64,000 nt of DNA from Callipepla californica brunnescens (taxonomy: Eukaryota > Chordata > Aves > Galliformes > Odontophoridae), in contig JALIRH010000023.1 of assembly GCA_023055505.1 (NCBI GenBank), forward strand, positions 6,144,423-6,208,422, written 5' to 3'. How positions within the stretch are numbered: position 1 is the first letter of the stretch; each line of letters starts with the position of its first letter. The notes beneath the pieces are model-generated. The model saw only the letters and a list, made by a program, of their open reading frames with translations. It was not told where the DNA came from and searched no databases. Made by a program: the position numbers and the translations under genes. Shown here one piece after another: positions 35,076-47,434 of the stretch.

Positions 35076-37877
35076 CCAAAAACAACAGCTTTAAGCTAAA
35101 AGAACTGTTGAAAAAAAAATCACACATATTCAAAAAACCCACAGTACTTCTGTACAGTACAGCTCATTAAGAGCAGGTGCAGTACCAGGTATACTCGCCT
35201 GCACCAGGACACCAGGGTTTGGAAAGGAACTAAAGGATACAAATCCAGTGTCACTTTTTCATCCTATATCAAAGTGATCTTGCATGAAACTTATGTACAT
35301 TTAATGACTTGATGCTTCTTGATCAATAAGACTTAAAAACTAAATAAATCTAGTAAATCTGGGAGTCTAAACACAGAAACATACATTTTGGTCTTTGTAA
35401 AATTCAGTTTCCCAAAAGTTATGTACTACAAACTACAAATTTTATTGTTCTTTTTAAAGGACTAAAAAATTTCTGATAGATAAAAAACAATAAAATAAAG
35501 ATAAAATCATTTAGGTTGCGAATGACCTTAAAATGAAATAGTCTTAATCACAACAACTTTGCATTTTCTTACAGTTTTTCAAAATTCAATTTTTTTGACC
35601 CTTCGGAAGTTTCACAAGGGAAGCCCTCATTTAAATGTGCATCCTAAAGGGAACTAGCTTTTCTTACAAAAACCTGCATGCTAAATTCATACTTCATACA
35701 TCTAAGACAGTTTTAATTCCCTATAAAAGCAGCCCATAGACCAGTTACACATGAAGCCAAACAAATACTTTTATCTGTTAAAATTACTTAAATATTTTAC
35801 TCATTCACTTCATTTACTCACAGTTGTTGCCTACATTTCGACAAACGTAAGCGAGCACTTCAAAAGGAGTTTTAAAAATTGGAAAATTATAATGTTAGCC
35901 ATAATTAGAAGATGCAATTGCGCTGCTGCAGTGATGTGGAACAACATGACTGACCACTAAACAGTCACAGAGTAATAATATAACAGTGGAAGAGCAGTAG
36001 CATAAGCTTGCGGGCATAATATTTACAACAACCTTACTTACTCAGTCACTGGGAATTTAACATCAGTTACATGTTTAGAAAACTAGAATATATGGCAAGA
36101 ATAAAAATATTAAACTTTTATAATTCTGGTAATTGTTAAACAGTCAAATGAAATTAATGCTATAATTTAGCATAAGCCACAGTCTTTTCCTAGTGAGCAG
36201 AAAAATCTTAATATAACTATTTTATGAAGGGTGCAATGCTTCTTTTAATTAAATCATCACAACTTAAAACCACTTTGCAATCCATTTTCTCCTATTAGAA
36301 AAAAAAAACAAAACAAACTTTCACAGAATCAAGGTTCTGTTCTGTAGTATTTATAAATCCAAAACGAAACCCCAATGTGAGTAAAGAATTTACTGCACTA
36401 AAAATTTTACCAAAAGATGGCGCTGACGGCTTCTGCTGTTTAGAATTTACGTAATTAGCCGTATGAGAAACACTGGAAGGGAATGCTAACATCCTATCAG
36501 TTTTGCTTTAATCTAAGAACTGCACCATTTAGAGGTTCACTTATTAATGCTCTACCAACATGTCCCCCTCAGAAAATATAAAGTAACTAAAGTAGCAGAG
36601 CAAGCACTTTTTACAGTCAGAATTAATGCCATATCATGTTGTGAATAAGGCATTTATTCATTTTCCTGACACTCCTTCATCTGAATCAGTTAAAACAAAG
36701 AATTTTCCATCCCTTTTTCCTTCTACACACCACATGCAGTCATTCCAAAATTAACAAAATGGTTTTGCAGATATACATGTTACCCTTCCAGTCATTTAAT
36801 TCCACTGCTGCTTACAGAATCATTCATGTTTAACACTTGTTAGGCGTGTAACAATATCCCAATATCCCAACCTTTTTTTTTTTTTGTCTCTATGCTAATA
36901 ATTTGACAGGCTTTCATTTAACCAACTGGAATAACACAATACAGGGAAGTCTTTATCTTTGGCTTTCCATTTAATACATACCCAGAACTGTGCTGAATTT
37001 GAACACTGTAACAAAAGCTCACATAACACTACATTTTGAATAGAAATAAAGAATCAAATGAATGAATTATGACTGTATCCATCAGTACTTCTGAACATCA
37101 AGCTCGTTGGTTGCAACATAAAAGCAAGCATGTGCCGCTCCAACTTACGTATACTGATGACTTCCATGCATACATATCAGTTTCTTTTATAAGATACTGA
37201 TCACATGCTTCATTATCTGGCTTTCCACATTAGCAAAACTAAGCACAATCACAGAGACAAAAATGCAAGTAAAACAAACACAACACTTCCAAGGTTTCTG
37301 CTGCCATAGAAACCTGAAGGGAATTAATAATAATCCTAGTATAATGAAACACCCTGTTCAGGAATATTAGGGTACCCAAAGCCAATTTGTAATGAATATT
37401 TTACTTCTGAAGGTTGTTTTTTTTTCACCAATAGCTACAACTCTTTCAGAATGAGAGAAAAACAGCTGACATGAATGAGAAAATCTTGTGTTGGACAAAT
37501 CAAATCCAAAAACTCAAGTACAGTTTCTCAGTGACCACTTCGGATTAAATAACTGTATTAAGAAAACTCCTTACTCCCTGTGATGACTATGTACTTTTGG
37601 GTCTGGCCTGTTTTAGCATTAGTGATATAAAATTTTTCAGTCTTAAAATTGGGAAAAAACCCTCTATAATCCAAACAGTACCAGTACCTGTTTTTCATAC
37701 ATGGAGAGGGAACAAAACAATGAAACCCCTCTTAAAAAAAGGCATAACATTTCCATAATTGGTAAAACTGTTATGTAAAATACTTTCAAATATCAACTGA
37801 CATTCCCTTCAGATTTGCTAATGTGGATTACAGCTCTTACATTGCATTTCACTGTATAAAATTAACCCCTAACCCAC

Positions 37878-38180
37878 CTCCAGTATTTCCTTTTTCCCAG
37901 ATTCCCTCACCATGCTTAGGCTGCTGTAAAGGGGACTGTCTGTTTTCTGGTGGCCTCAAGGTAGACTCTAGCCTGTGAAATTTGTGAATTCTATCTCTGA
38001 CAAGAATAGTACTGTCCCTCTCATGATCTGTGATCTCTCTGGCAAGGTCCTTCTTTTGGACTACGTTAGCAATCTCAGCTACAAGATCTGATTCTGCCTT
38101 TTCTGTAGGGTTTTGCTTATGCACGTGAACAACATCTTCCCTTTCTCCTAGCAGCTTGGAAAGCAGTGAATAGAAATCAC
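37878..38180 (-). CDS. PAM: PAM linker exon between PHM and PAL (mammalian exon A equivalent)
   Basis: A 303-base exon, acceptor TTCTGTACAG and donor GTGGGT. It encodes DFYSLLSKLLGEREDVVHVH, then PTEKAESDLVAEIANVVQKK, DLAREITDHERDSTILVRDR and IHKFHRLESTLRPPENRQS. In mammals this exon is alternatively spliced. Its Lys-Lys is the site where prohormone convertases separate PHM from PAL, and the pair is present here in VVQKKDL. The phases are 1 to 1, so exclusion keeps the frame. It is a few codons shorter than the mammalian exon as I recall it, mainly after the KK. Confidence 0.97.
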
Positions 38181-41100
38181 CTGTACAGAAAAGAAAAAAG
38201 AGGAGAGGAGGGAAAAAAAAACCCAAAACAACAATTATAACATCAGTTTTAGAAAATTTCAGCAAAGCACATGTAACAGTCATTCAAACAGTCATTGTCA
38301 GTTGCAGCAATAGAGGGAATTGTGTCTCAGGAATGCAATGAACCAATCCTGTGGTATGAAAAAATGATGCCAATTCATTATAATCTCTCATTTACACTTA
38401 GAAGTCTACTTATACCTGACATTTTGGCACCCAAAACTCATTACTCCTGTACATACGTCCTTGGGGAGAAGAAAAGGGGTGTATGTAATACAATTACTTT
38501 ATCTAGATTTGAGCAATTACCTAGATTTGCAGGTTACTGTTGACTTACTGTTTATATATAACAGAGATGTAAAAACTCTATAGTTATTCACTTAGGAAGA
38601 CAATAATACACAGTCACAATACATGTCAAAATACATTCCTCTGAAATCTGTCACCACATAAGGAGCACACTCTGAAAGAGAACAAAGCTTTACAACTGCT
38701 AACAGATTCCAGATAGCACAAAGCAGAAGGAAGAATTATAACTAAAACACAGAGTGGTCTACTATTTCTGCACTGCTTAAGTCTGGGTTTTGCCCTTACC
38801 CTCCCTGCAAATAAGAATGGACTTCAGCCACAGATTCAGCTAGTAATACAGGGTACAATATTTTCCCGTTTACAAGCATCACTACAGCTTTCTTAGACAA
38901 GCATTTCAATAAATTTCAGAACAGCTCAAAGGCCATGACTCAAAATTAAGTACGCAAAGTCCAGAAGAATAATTTTCTTCACAAAATATTCTATCCTTCC
39001 AAACTATTTTGGTGAAGTCCATTTTCAATACTTTTTTTTGGTGGGATTTAATAAAAATAATGACAAATGTATATCCTACTAAACAGGAGGTACCCAACTT
39101 GTTTGAGTTTACTGCATAAATAAGTACCTTGGCTACCACAAATCAGTTCTGTTATGAACAACAAAAGATACACAATTTCAATAGAAGGAAACATTCAACA
39201 AACATACAGATTTGATTCAAACAAGTACACTTGTAGTTCATTTTAAGAAAAAAAATGACTCGAAAAAATTCATTATTTCATACTTTTTATACTTTGTGAT
39301 GTGTATTGTTTAGATAAGAAAAACTGTACAGCTTTAATCAAGAAACCAGAACTAGAAACCATCATTTGCTCCCTGGAAATTATGTCTTTGATAACATCCT
39401 TAAGAGGATCTGTCATATTTATAAACAGTCCTACTTCAATGATTCTGAATAGTGCTCTACTCAGTGTCCTTGCAAATGGAATATCCCAGGTGAAAACTCC
39501 TGTCAGAAAATAATTATTGAAGTAGCATGGCCAATTTCAAAGAAATTAAATGAACACAGCAAATTAGGTAAGAGAAAAAAGCTTATGTAAAAAATGTGAA
39601 TTATTTGCTTCAAATGTAATAACGGAGCTTGAATGCTTCAAACCACTAACGTCATTCAACTAGTCCAACTACTAAGAACAAATCCAGGCACTCAAGAAGT
39701 ATGATACAATGGAAACTTCGCATAAAGACCATATTTACTTTAAGAAACTTCTATAATTTTGTTAATCAGGTTCAGTAGCCTCTAAAAGCATCCAGGAATT
39801 GGCAATGATACAGGAATACATCTGGAATTTCCTTTACGTAGAAACATATGGTATTAATATGGTTTTCATTAGCCTTACGTATATATTTCCACCATTTTAG
39901 AAATTAAACAGAATTCTGAAGTACAAACATTTTGATTTTACCCAGGGATGAAAGGAGACCTGTAGATGAAAAAAGCCTGCTGACTTCTTTTTACACAGTA
40001 ATTTCCAAAGGAGAGGACTGAATGGTAAAAGGAGTGTTCTTGATGTGTTGATACAACTGTGGACAACCTTCCCAAACTAGCAAGTCTGGTGTTTCTCCAG
40101 AACTTTTATAAGCAACATTAGGGTTCCTTCTTAGCTCTGTATCAACAGTTAGTTAAACTGATTAATTGCTTGTCGCTCTTGGTTGCAATATGAACAATAC
40201 ATTACAGTTTGTAAAAAGGTTTCAGATTCCTAACTCACAATTCATACACTTTTTTTTTTTTTCCAGAGAAACAAGTTGGCCAGCTTCCTGCTTTTGCCAC
40301 AGACATGGCACTCTAACTCCATTGTGAATTACTTGATACAGAATATAACTGACCTTCTAAAACAGATGCTGCTTGATTTTTATTAGAAAAAAAAAAGAGA
40401 CAGGAAGAGTTCTTCACTTTTGCACAAAATTAAAATGTGTTGCTTTTGGTATTTTTTATATTAGTGCTATGAACTTATTTGAACACCTGTGATTGTAACA
40501 ACCATGTCTCTGAACTCTTCATAGAGTGATTCAGAGTCTAGCTTCCATTTCTCCAGTCACATCAACGATGTTATGGGCAGTTTATGCAGTTGTTCCTTAT
40601 TAAGCATTCTTTCAGCACTACAGGAAATACTTAACCAAAGAATACAAACCAAACATCAAGCAGTAAAGACTACAACATGCAATTTAAAATTACTTCTTTC
40701 CATGCTTGTTATATTCCTCTCCTGCTTAGGTATGTAGCCCATACCAATTGCAATTATTCTGCTTAGATCTCTTGCTTCTTTTCTACTATGCTGAAAATGC
40801 TTTTGTAAAGATCATGAATATTCTTATCTTAACCCAGCTGAAAGCTAATCTTTTATCAGAAAACTATGTCAGGATTTTGTAGTTCTGAAACAAAAAGCAA
40901 ATTTGAATCTTCCCAATTATAATTCTCTAACCTTAAGTATTATTCCTCTCAGAATACCTCTCAGAAGCATTTTCTGCAAGGTTTTATTCAGATCCTTTCC
41001 CTGCTGTAGTCTATTTCAGGAATTTCTCAGCATCAAAAAAGCACCACAACACTGAAAACATGTAAAAAAAAAAAAAAATCAAATATATCTGGTCTTAATC

Positions 41101-41859
41101 TAAAAATGTCTAATCTACTCCCTTACACATCCGTAGGAGAAATTAACTCTCTTCCAAGCCTCCAACTTTCTCCACCAGCCTACAGTATTTTAGGAACCTA
41201 ACATACTAAATGCCTCTATCCTCTTAAAGAAACAAACAAGCTAGCAAAAAGGTAACTTTCAAGGTGGGCTATGATGATGCTATTTAGTAATTGCGAGTGC
41301 ATGTATGTGCACACATGCAATTATAACTTACGACAACTGAAAATAAAGATTTTGTAGCTATCCAACAGGTAATGAAGACCAGAATTGAGTATAACTGTAA
41401 TTCAGCCTGGATTTTGTGCACATTAAAATCTAAATTTCTCTTACTTAATGCGTGCAACTTTTCCAAAGAATTCTCACTATGCAGTCAATGAGCAGTCCTT
41501 ACTTATTATAGCTAACTTCTTTCAAAGACTACCCTAAGCATTCCTGAGCAAAGTATTTTACTGAACAGACTTCTCCCTACACTTTTCTGTCTATTAAATA
41601 ATTACACAAAATTACTTCATTAGCACAGCCTGTCCCATGAAATGAAGGTCCGTAACTGCAACTATTTTACTACTGGTTACAGACAGAATTGACACCCAGT
41701 AGCCATTTATTTTAGGTGTTCATCTAGAAACACTTCAAAATCTGATTTCAGTATGTAGTTTACTCTTTATATTTCACATCACATACTCAAACCATTACTA
41801 CAGTTAGTTTCAGAAAGACAGTCTCAGTTGCTTGTTTTGTCAGTGGCAAAGGAGGAGAA

Positions 41860-42455
41860 TGTCCCCCCCTACTCTACCCTTGTGAGGCTACACCTGTAAC
41901 ACTGCACAGAGGCCTGCAGTCCTGAGCACAAGCCAGCTGTGGGGCTGTAGGAGAGTGACCAGAGGAGGCCATGAACATGATCAAAGCGCTGGAGCACACC
42001 TTTCTTATGAAGAAGGGTTGAGGGAGCTGAGCTAGTCCAGCCTGAAGAAGAGAAGGCTCTGGAGAATTCTCACTGAGGCTGGCCAGTACTTAAAAGGAAT
42101 CTTATAACCATGAGGGAGACTGACTTTTTACATGAACCAACAGTGATAAAACGAGTGGGAACCATCTTAATCTAATAGAGGGAGGTTTAGACTGGATGTT
42201 AGGGGGGAATTTTTCAGTCCAAAAGAGCTGAGGCACGGGCATAGGCCCAGAGAAGTTGTGGATGCCCCATCTCTGGAGGTTTTCAATGCTAGGTTGGATG
42301 GGGCCCCGGGCAATCCGATCTAGAGCCTGATTTAATGTGCAGCAACTCTTTACATCATTTTGTTTCACCCACTGGATACTTTTTGACTTCAAAAATGAGG
42401 AATTCTGTGGAGAGTTCTGTACAACCTTACCACCGGGACTACAATTCTGTGATCA
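41860..42455 (+). mobile_element. CR1 LINE 3' fragment
   Basis: The plus strand shows the CR1 end in order: AGGAGGCCATGAACATGATC, GAGCTGAGCTAGTCCAGCCT, AGGTTTAGACTGGATGTTAG, CCCCATCTCTGGAGG, GCTAGGTTGGATGGGGCC and a decayed terminus of ACAATTCTGTG. It is antisense to PAM. Confidence 0.88.
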
Positions 42456-42613
42456 AGAGGTTTTAATGAAATTTCAGTGAACACATTCAACTGTAAGAAA
42501 GGCTAGCTTAGACTGGACGCTCAAAAGACAGATTTTCTCTTTTACTGAACTTCACCATTTGAGCTCCTGGAATAACTAGTGTTTATGTTAATCACAAAAT
42601 AATGAAAAAGGAG

Positions 42614-42645
42614 AAAAAACAAAACAAAACAAACAAACAAACAAA
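42614..42645. repeat. (AAAAC)n/(AAAC)n microsatellite
   Basis: Mixed four- and five-base A-rich units. Confidence 0.8.
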
Positions 42646-45600
42646 AAAACAACAGAACAAATGTTGCCAGTAAAACTGTCAGCGCTGAAAGCAAAATAAT
42701 TTCAACCATGCCTTCCACTTCAGATTTCATCACAACAGGCAAAATTATACAAGCTATTTTTTGGTACTAATTTATAAACTCCCTAAGCCAGACATAAGCA
42801 AAGATGTACTTTTTTTGGTTTGTTTTATACGTTGCAAACAAAATTTCAGTACAAGACAGTCTACAAACACTCCTTTCCAAACTGCTTAAATTGGCCTTAC
42901 CAGAAAGAATACTTTCCTCTTATGCTTCAAAGCCTAATTCACACAAAATAAGCTATCAAATCATCACAGGCCAACAGTTGAAATAATGTACATCTGATTC
43001 ACCATCACCTCCATATTCCCTCTTATTGAGAAATGCTATTCTGTTTACATATCTTTCAGGTGCAGCAGCAACTGACTCTCTTGACAGTAATACTGCATTA
43101 GCGTTTAAGTATCAAAACAAATCCAAGCTGAATTATGCTTTTATATGCCAGTCTACAGCAGGGATAGTCTTGGGCAAATAGAATGAAACAACATTTAGGA
43201 CTTTTTTTCCACAAGGAAAGGCATCTATGGAAAATAGTATGAGAAGGCAATAGTTTTCTCAGTACTGTACCTACTGAATCTAATTCAAAATTCCACTGAT
43301 GAAGAGAAAAACAGCGTGGAAGGTTTTCTTTTTCTTTTTTTCTTTTTTTTTGTGCTTGAGAGTTTGTGTTTCAGCAGGAACAGTAAACACTTACATATGA
43401 ACAAATGTCTAAATTAATTAAAATTCCTACAATAAATAACTTCCTATGAACAGTTTATCCTCACCAAGCTACTGCACTGTGGCTTTATTTAGACTAAGTC
43501 CAGTTCAGTTTTAACATCAGACAGATTTAGCTTTGTACTAAATGATGGTTGATTCTCTGATGAATACTACCTATTCTAGTATATTTACATCATTTATTCA
43601 TTTGTTTCTCATAAACGAAGGTGAAGAAACCAAGAATTTGAAGTACAAGCAACTGTAATTCCACATGTACTAATATAATGAACTGACTGCACATAAAATA
43701 CATATGCTAAACCCATACCTAGGTAATCACGTTATAGAAACATTACTAGCAAGCTGATATTTAAAAGTTGAAGATTTTTTCTGTTTTTCCCTTTTCATGT
43801 AAATGATCAGATCTAATAGTAGGCAAACTGAAGTTTGCATCTAGCCCCCCAGATTTTATATTTCCAGGGGAACATAATGACTATTTTACTTTTAGTAAAG
43901 TAACAATGTTCACTTTGGTTACCTGAAACTAAGGAAGGTAAACTGAAATTACTGCAGCAAAATGAGTAACGAAAAACAAAAGAAAAAACACCAAAAATCA
44001 AACCAAGGTAAAACAAAGTTACAGAAAAATTACTGAAGTACTATCTTCATAATTACATACTGAATTAAAGCAGTAGGACTAATCGAAGCCTGGGTTTCAG
44101 TCCTTTTTTGTCCTGGTGATGGCTGTTTCATAATGGTGAGTACTTCAGGCCAGTCCATAAATAAAATGTTTGTTATAACCTTTATCACATTATTTACTTG
44201 CTTTTATGTTGGCGGGATCTACCACTCCCACTGAACTTCGGAACCTTCACACCATGAAGATCTTGTTCAGATACTGGCTAACTCACTAAGGTTACTAAAG
44301 AAGGTGAACAAGACCTCCTTTAGGTCCTGGTTTTCTGTATTTTAATCATGTTCATGTGTTTGTAGGGCCAAAAATATTTCTAAAAGTGTCATACAGTTTT
44401 CTCTCTATGGAGATAGTAAAACCAAATCCAGTATATTTCTTTCTTTGCTTATGTACATATCATAGGACTGAAGTCTGAGGTATATCAACGTATAACTTTA
44501 ACCAGGCTCTTGTAAAATATGGGAGAATTCATCTTAAGCTAACAGCTAAGAAGGTGAAAGAAGATTCTCTCGTTGCAGCTACTATATTTTGATATTTCAC
44601 ATCACGAAACCAACTAACTTCAAATGGACAACACAATGAAGTCTGTTTCCATAGAAACATGTTAGATGAGAATGTATACCAACTAGTGGTCTACGGAAAC
44701 AAAACTGGATTGCAGAAATGTGCCTCTGAAACACGTTTCAAAGACAAAAAGTATTTTAGAGACAGGACCTTGTTTCAAACATTTTCTTTCAAACATCAAT
44801 GAATTCAGTAAAACACATCAGTAATAACATCTTCAACCTAATGCTCATGCAATTACTTGAAGTAGCTTGAAAGAATAAATCTATATGCATATTTGTAAGC
44901 AGCTAGTTCACTGCGCTCTGGAACGAGCTTAACATATTTTTAGAGTTATATTTATTCCTAAGAAGTACAACTTAAAAATGACACAGGTAAATTTCAAATA
45001 TGGAACTGCAGATGTTGTCTCCAGAAGCTTGTGGTACTTTCAGAACCTTACAATGCCCTTTTATGCTCCAGAAGCTAGTTTTTATGTAACTGACTTAATT
45101 ATTTGAGTTAACCTTTCAAAACAGAAGTGTACAAAGGAAGTCTAACACCTTTGTGAAATGTTGGACCAAACATCTGAAAGATGTTCATTTATACGCACAC
45201 CTAATCTTTCATTACATGTGAAAGAAAATTTACTGTTTAACTAATACCACAGGACTACAGCTTTCGAAAATATTGCCTTTGATACATATTTTATGAATTC
45301 ATACTTCTTTGGCAATCAAGTTTCATTAATAGTCACCCAATAGTAACCTTACATTTTGTACTATTTGAACTACAAAGTTCTTTAGCCTCAGTAACATTCA
45401 ATTAAAATAAAATGAAGCTCCAGCTGACAAGATTTTCTCCTTGTGAATAAAGCTCTTGATATTAACCTAGTAACCTGTGATCCAATCCAGAACTACTGTA
45501 AAGTACAGACGTACTAAAATACCTCTGAAATCTAAGTATGTCAGCATATTTCTAGATATTACAACAGTCATGGAATTCTTTTTTCCTACAAGTATTGTAT

Positions 45601-46028
45601 GCATCTGTGCATGAGTTGTTATGCATGTATGTAGATATGCACAAGCTGTGAGAAAGAATTTAGCAGTACTCTACTAGTACTCTACCCACTGCATGTACTG
45701 CTAATAGTGAACAGTAATAGAACACTATATATAGAATATACATATAGTGAAACAAATTAAGGAATAAGAGAAGAAAAACTAGTAGATTACATCACATTAA
45801 AGAATAAGACTTCTCCTGCTTTTGGTCCGTCACAATTTCTTTGTACCCATTCTAATAAATTTTACCTACAAAGTTGGCAGTACCATTAACTGGATAGAAT
45901 ATTACAGATGCATCAGTTAAAGGAAAAGAGATTTAAAGTGTCATTTGTCTGTAATAAGCAGAACTATAGTTAGCAGTATTTAACACTGACATGTTCCTCA
46001 CTTGAAGTTTAAATAAACAAATACGTAC

Positions 46029-46097
46029 TCTGATCCAAAATCTCTTCCTCTTCTCCTTTTGACAGCTGCAAAGAACTTTTATCAGTATCCTTGGTTT
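46029..46097 (-). CDS. PAM: PAM coding exon: end of PHM, acidic linker
   Basis: A 69-base exon, phase 1 to phase 1, acceptor CTTTTTTAG and donor GTACGT. It encodes (E)TKDTDKSSLQLSKGEEEEI and LDQ. Low sequence conservation is normal here. The call rests on phase, splice sites and the acidic EEEEILDQ run before DFYSLL. Joined to the linker exon, the junction codon is AGT (Ser). If the linker is skipped it becomes AAT (Asn). Confidence 0.9.
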
Positions 46098-47246
46098 CTA
46101 AAAAAGGGGGAATAAGCCGTTAACTTCTGCATGTGAATGGAACTGAACATCATCTACTAGAGAAAAAATCCCTCAAGTTTTTTTTATTTTCTTTTTTTAC
46201 TCTCTATCAATAGCAGGTGTACCAAACAATATTGCAGTAAAAGATCTGGAATGAAAAAGAAAGATTTATTTGCATGTGTAATAGGATAGTAGGAGAGGTT
46301 GTGGCAGAAATTTAGATCTCTGCATCTACCCATCTATCCATCTCTACAGAGGTAGAAACATTCCACAGTTGCACTAAAATCTAGAATAGTATAGTTTTTT
46401 TGTTTTGTTTTGTTTTGTTTTTTACAGACGTCTGTGAAAGGGTAGCACAACCCTACTTAGCCCGTGATCATAACCCAATTTAAATGGCAGCCCCAGTGAT
46501 GTCAGTGAAAAATACAGATTATTTCAACTAGCCCTAAAATTAATTAACAGCCACTACCAAATATGTCCCAACTTTTATGAGTTTTAGTATCTATGTAATA
46601 CAAAAGACTGCCCAACAATGATACACCAAAAGACTCCAACATAATCAGCTCCAGCATGAGAAAAAACTGATTCTGTCCAGGCAGTATTTTGCCACAAATT
46701 ACTATTAGGTTTCCAAGCATCTGGTGAAATGTACTCTAGATCTATAGTATTTGCTGCCCTGTGTAGAACTATAGTTTAGTACACAGCCATGTCAACAAGA
46801 TTACTTAATACTGCTACTGCAGTTCCACACATGCACACCAGCACCTAAAGAAGAATTTGAGTCCTCCAATAATAAGGCCCTATGATCTAGAGAAATCTGC
46901 AGGAAATAGATGGAAGGTAAAGTAACTATTAAGAAACTGTTTATTTAAAGCACTGATATCTACTTAACATAGCAACAAGGTCAATTTATTTTGTGTACAT
47001 AGCTCACATAAGTATAAAACTGCATTGGAGATTTAAAGCGAGCATAGGAAGAAGTAGATAAAAGACTGTGGAAGACATTTTGATCAAAATTAAGAGCAGA
47101 AGGTCACATGTTTCCTAATTAACAACTTGCATTTTATTCAAAATTGCATTTCCATTCTATTAAAATGTATCATATTAAAGTACAACAAAGACACCAGCAA
47201 ACATCAAAAGTCTCACATGAAATGGATTGCAAGTTTTTTTGCTTAC
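46098..47246 (-). other. PAM intron
   Basis: A 1.1-kb intron with a (GTTTT)n tract at about 46397-46420. Nothing else recognised. Confidence 0.8.
46397..46420. repeat. (GTTTT)n microsatellite
   Basis: Five-base T-rich repeat, about four units. Confidence 0.8.
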
Positions 47247-47434
47247 CTTCATTATGCCCATGTGCCATCTTTAGCATATCAGGCTTGACTGGAATAGGAA
47301 TATTTGCTTCCCGTGGTATGTTTCTGAACATCTCTGGGTTTGCATTCTGCGTGCATGTTGTATACGAGACAGCATGTTTGGCTTCCATATAGTACATAAT
47401 GTAAAAATTACACATCTCATCATTAGCTGTTCCC
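47247..47434 (-). CDS. PAM: PAM coding exon: PHM CuB ligand M314 and substrate-binding residues
   Basis: A 188-base exon, acceptor TTCTGTAG and donor GTAAGC. It encodes (G)GTANDEMCNFYIMYYMEAK, then HAVSYTTCTQNANPEMFRNI and PREANIPIPVKPDMLKM. Counting from H172 puts the Met of DEMC at M314, the CuB thioether ligand. N316, Y318 and M320 follow, with C315 and C334 for disulfides. All agree with rat numbering with no gap. Confidence 0.97.

Larger units (their letters stand above)
33817..37877 (-). other. PAM intron
   Basis: A 4.1-kb AT-rich intron, with an AT-rich microsatellite-like patch (34186-34268) and a poly-A run of about 25 (35051-35075). A CpG-containing AAGATGGCGCTGACGGC patch lies at about 36414-36430. 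No mobile element recognised. Confidence 0.75.
38181..46028 (-). other. Long PAM intron
   Basis: A 7.8-kb AT-rich intron, the longest complete one in the window. It holds a plus-strand CR1 fragment (about 41860-42455), an A-rich AAAC-type repeat (42614-42645), pyrimidine runs near 43325-43352 and several short homopolymers. No other exon fits between the linker exon and the exon at 46029, whose phases already match. Confidence 0.75.

Noticed and set aside
37849..38283. 144-codon open frame on the minus strand taken as one gene
   Set aside because: The ends extend into introns. Splice sites and phase define the exon as 37878-38180.
47144..47392. Plus-strand open frame of 82 codons
   Set aside because: It is an antisense shadow of the conserved PHM exon at 47247-47434.
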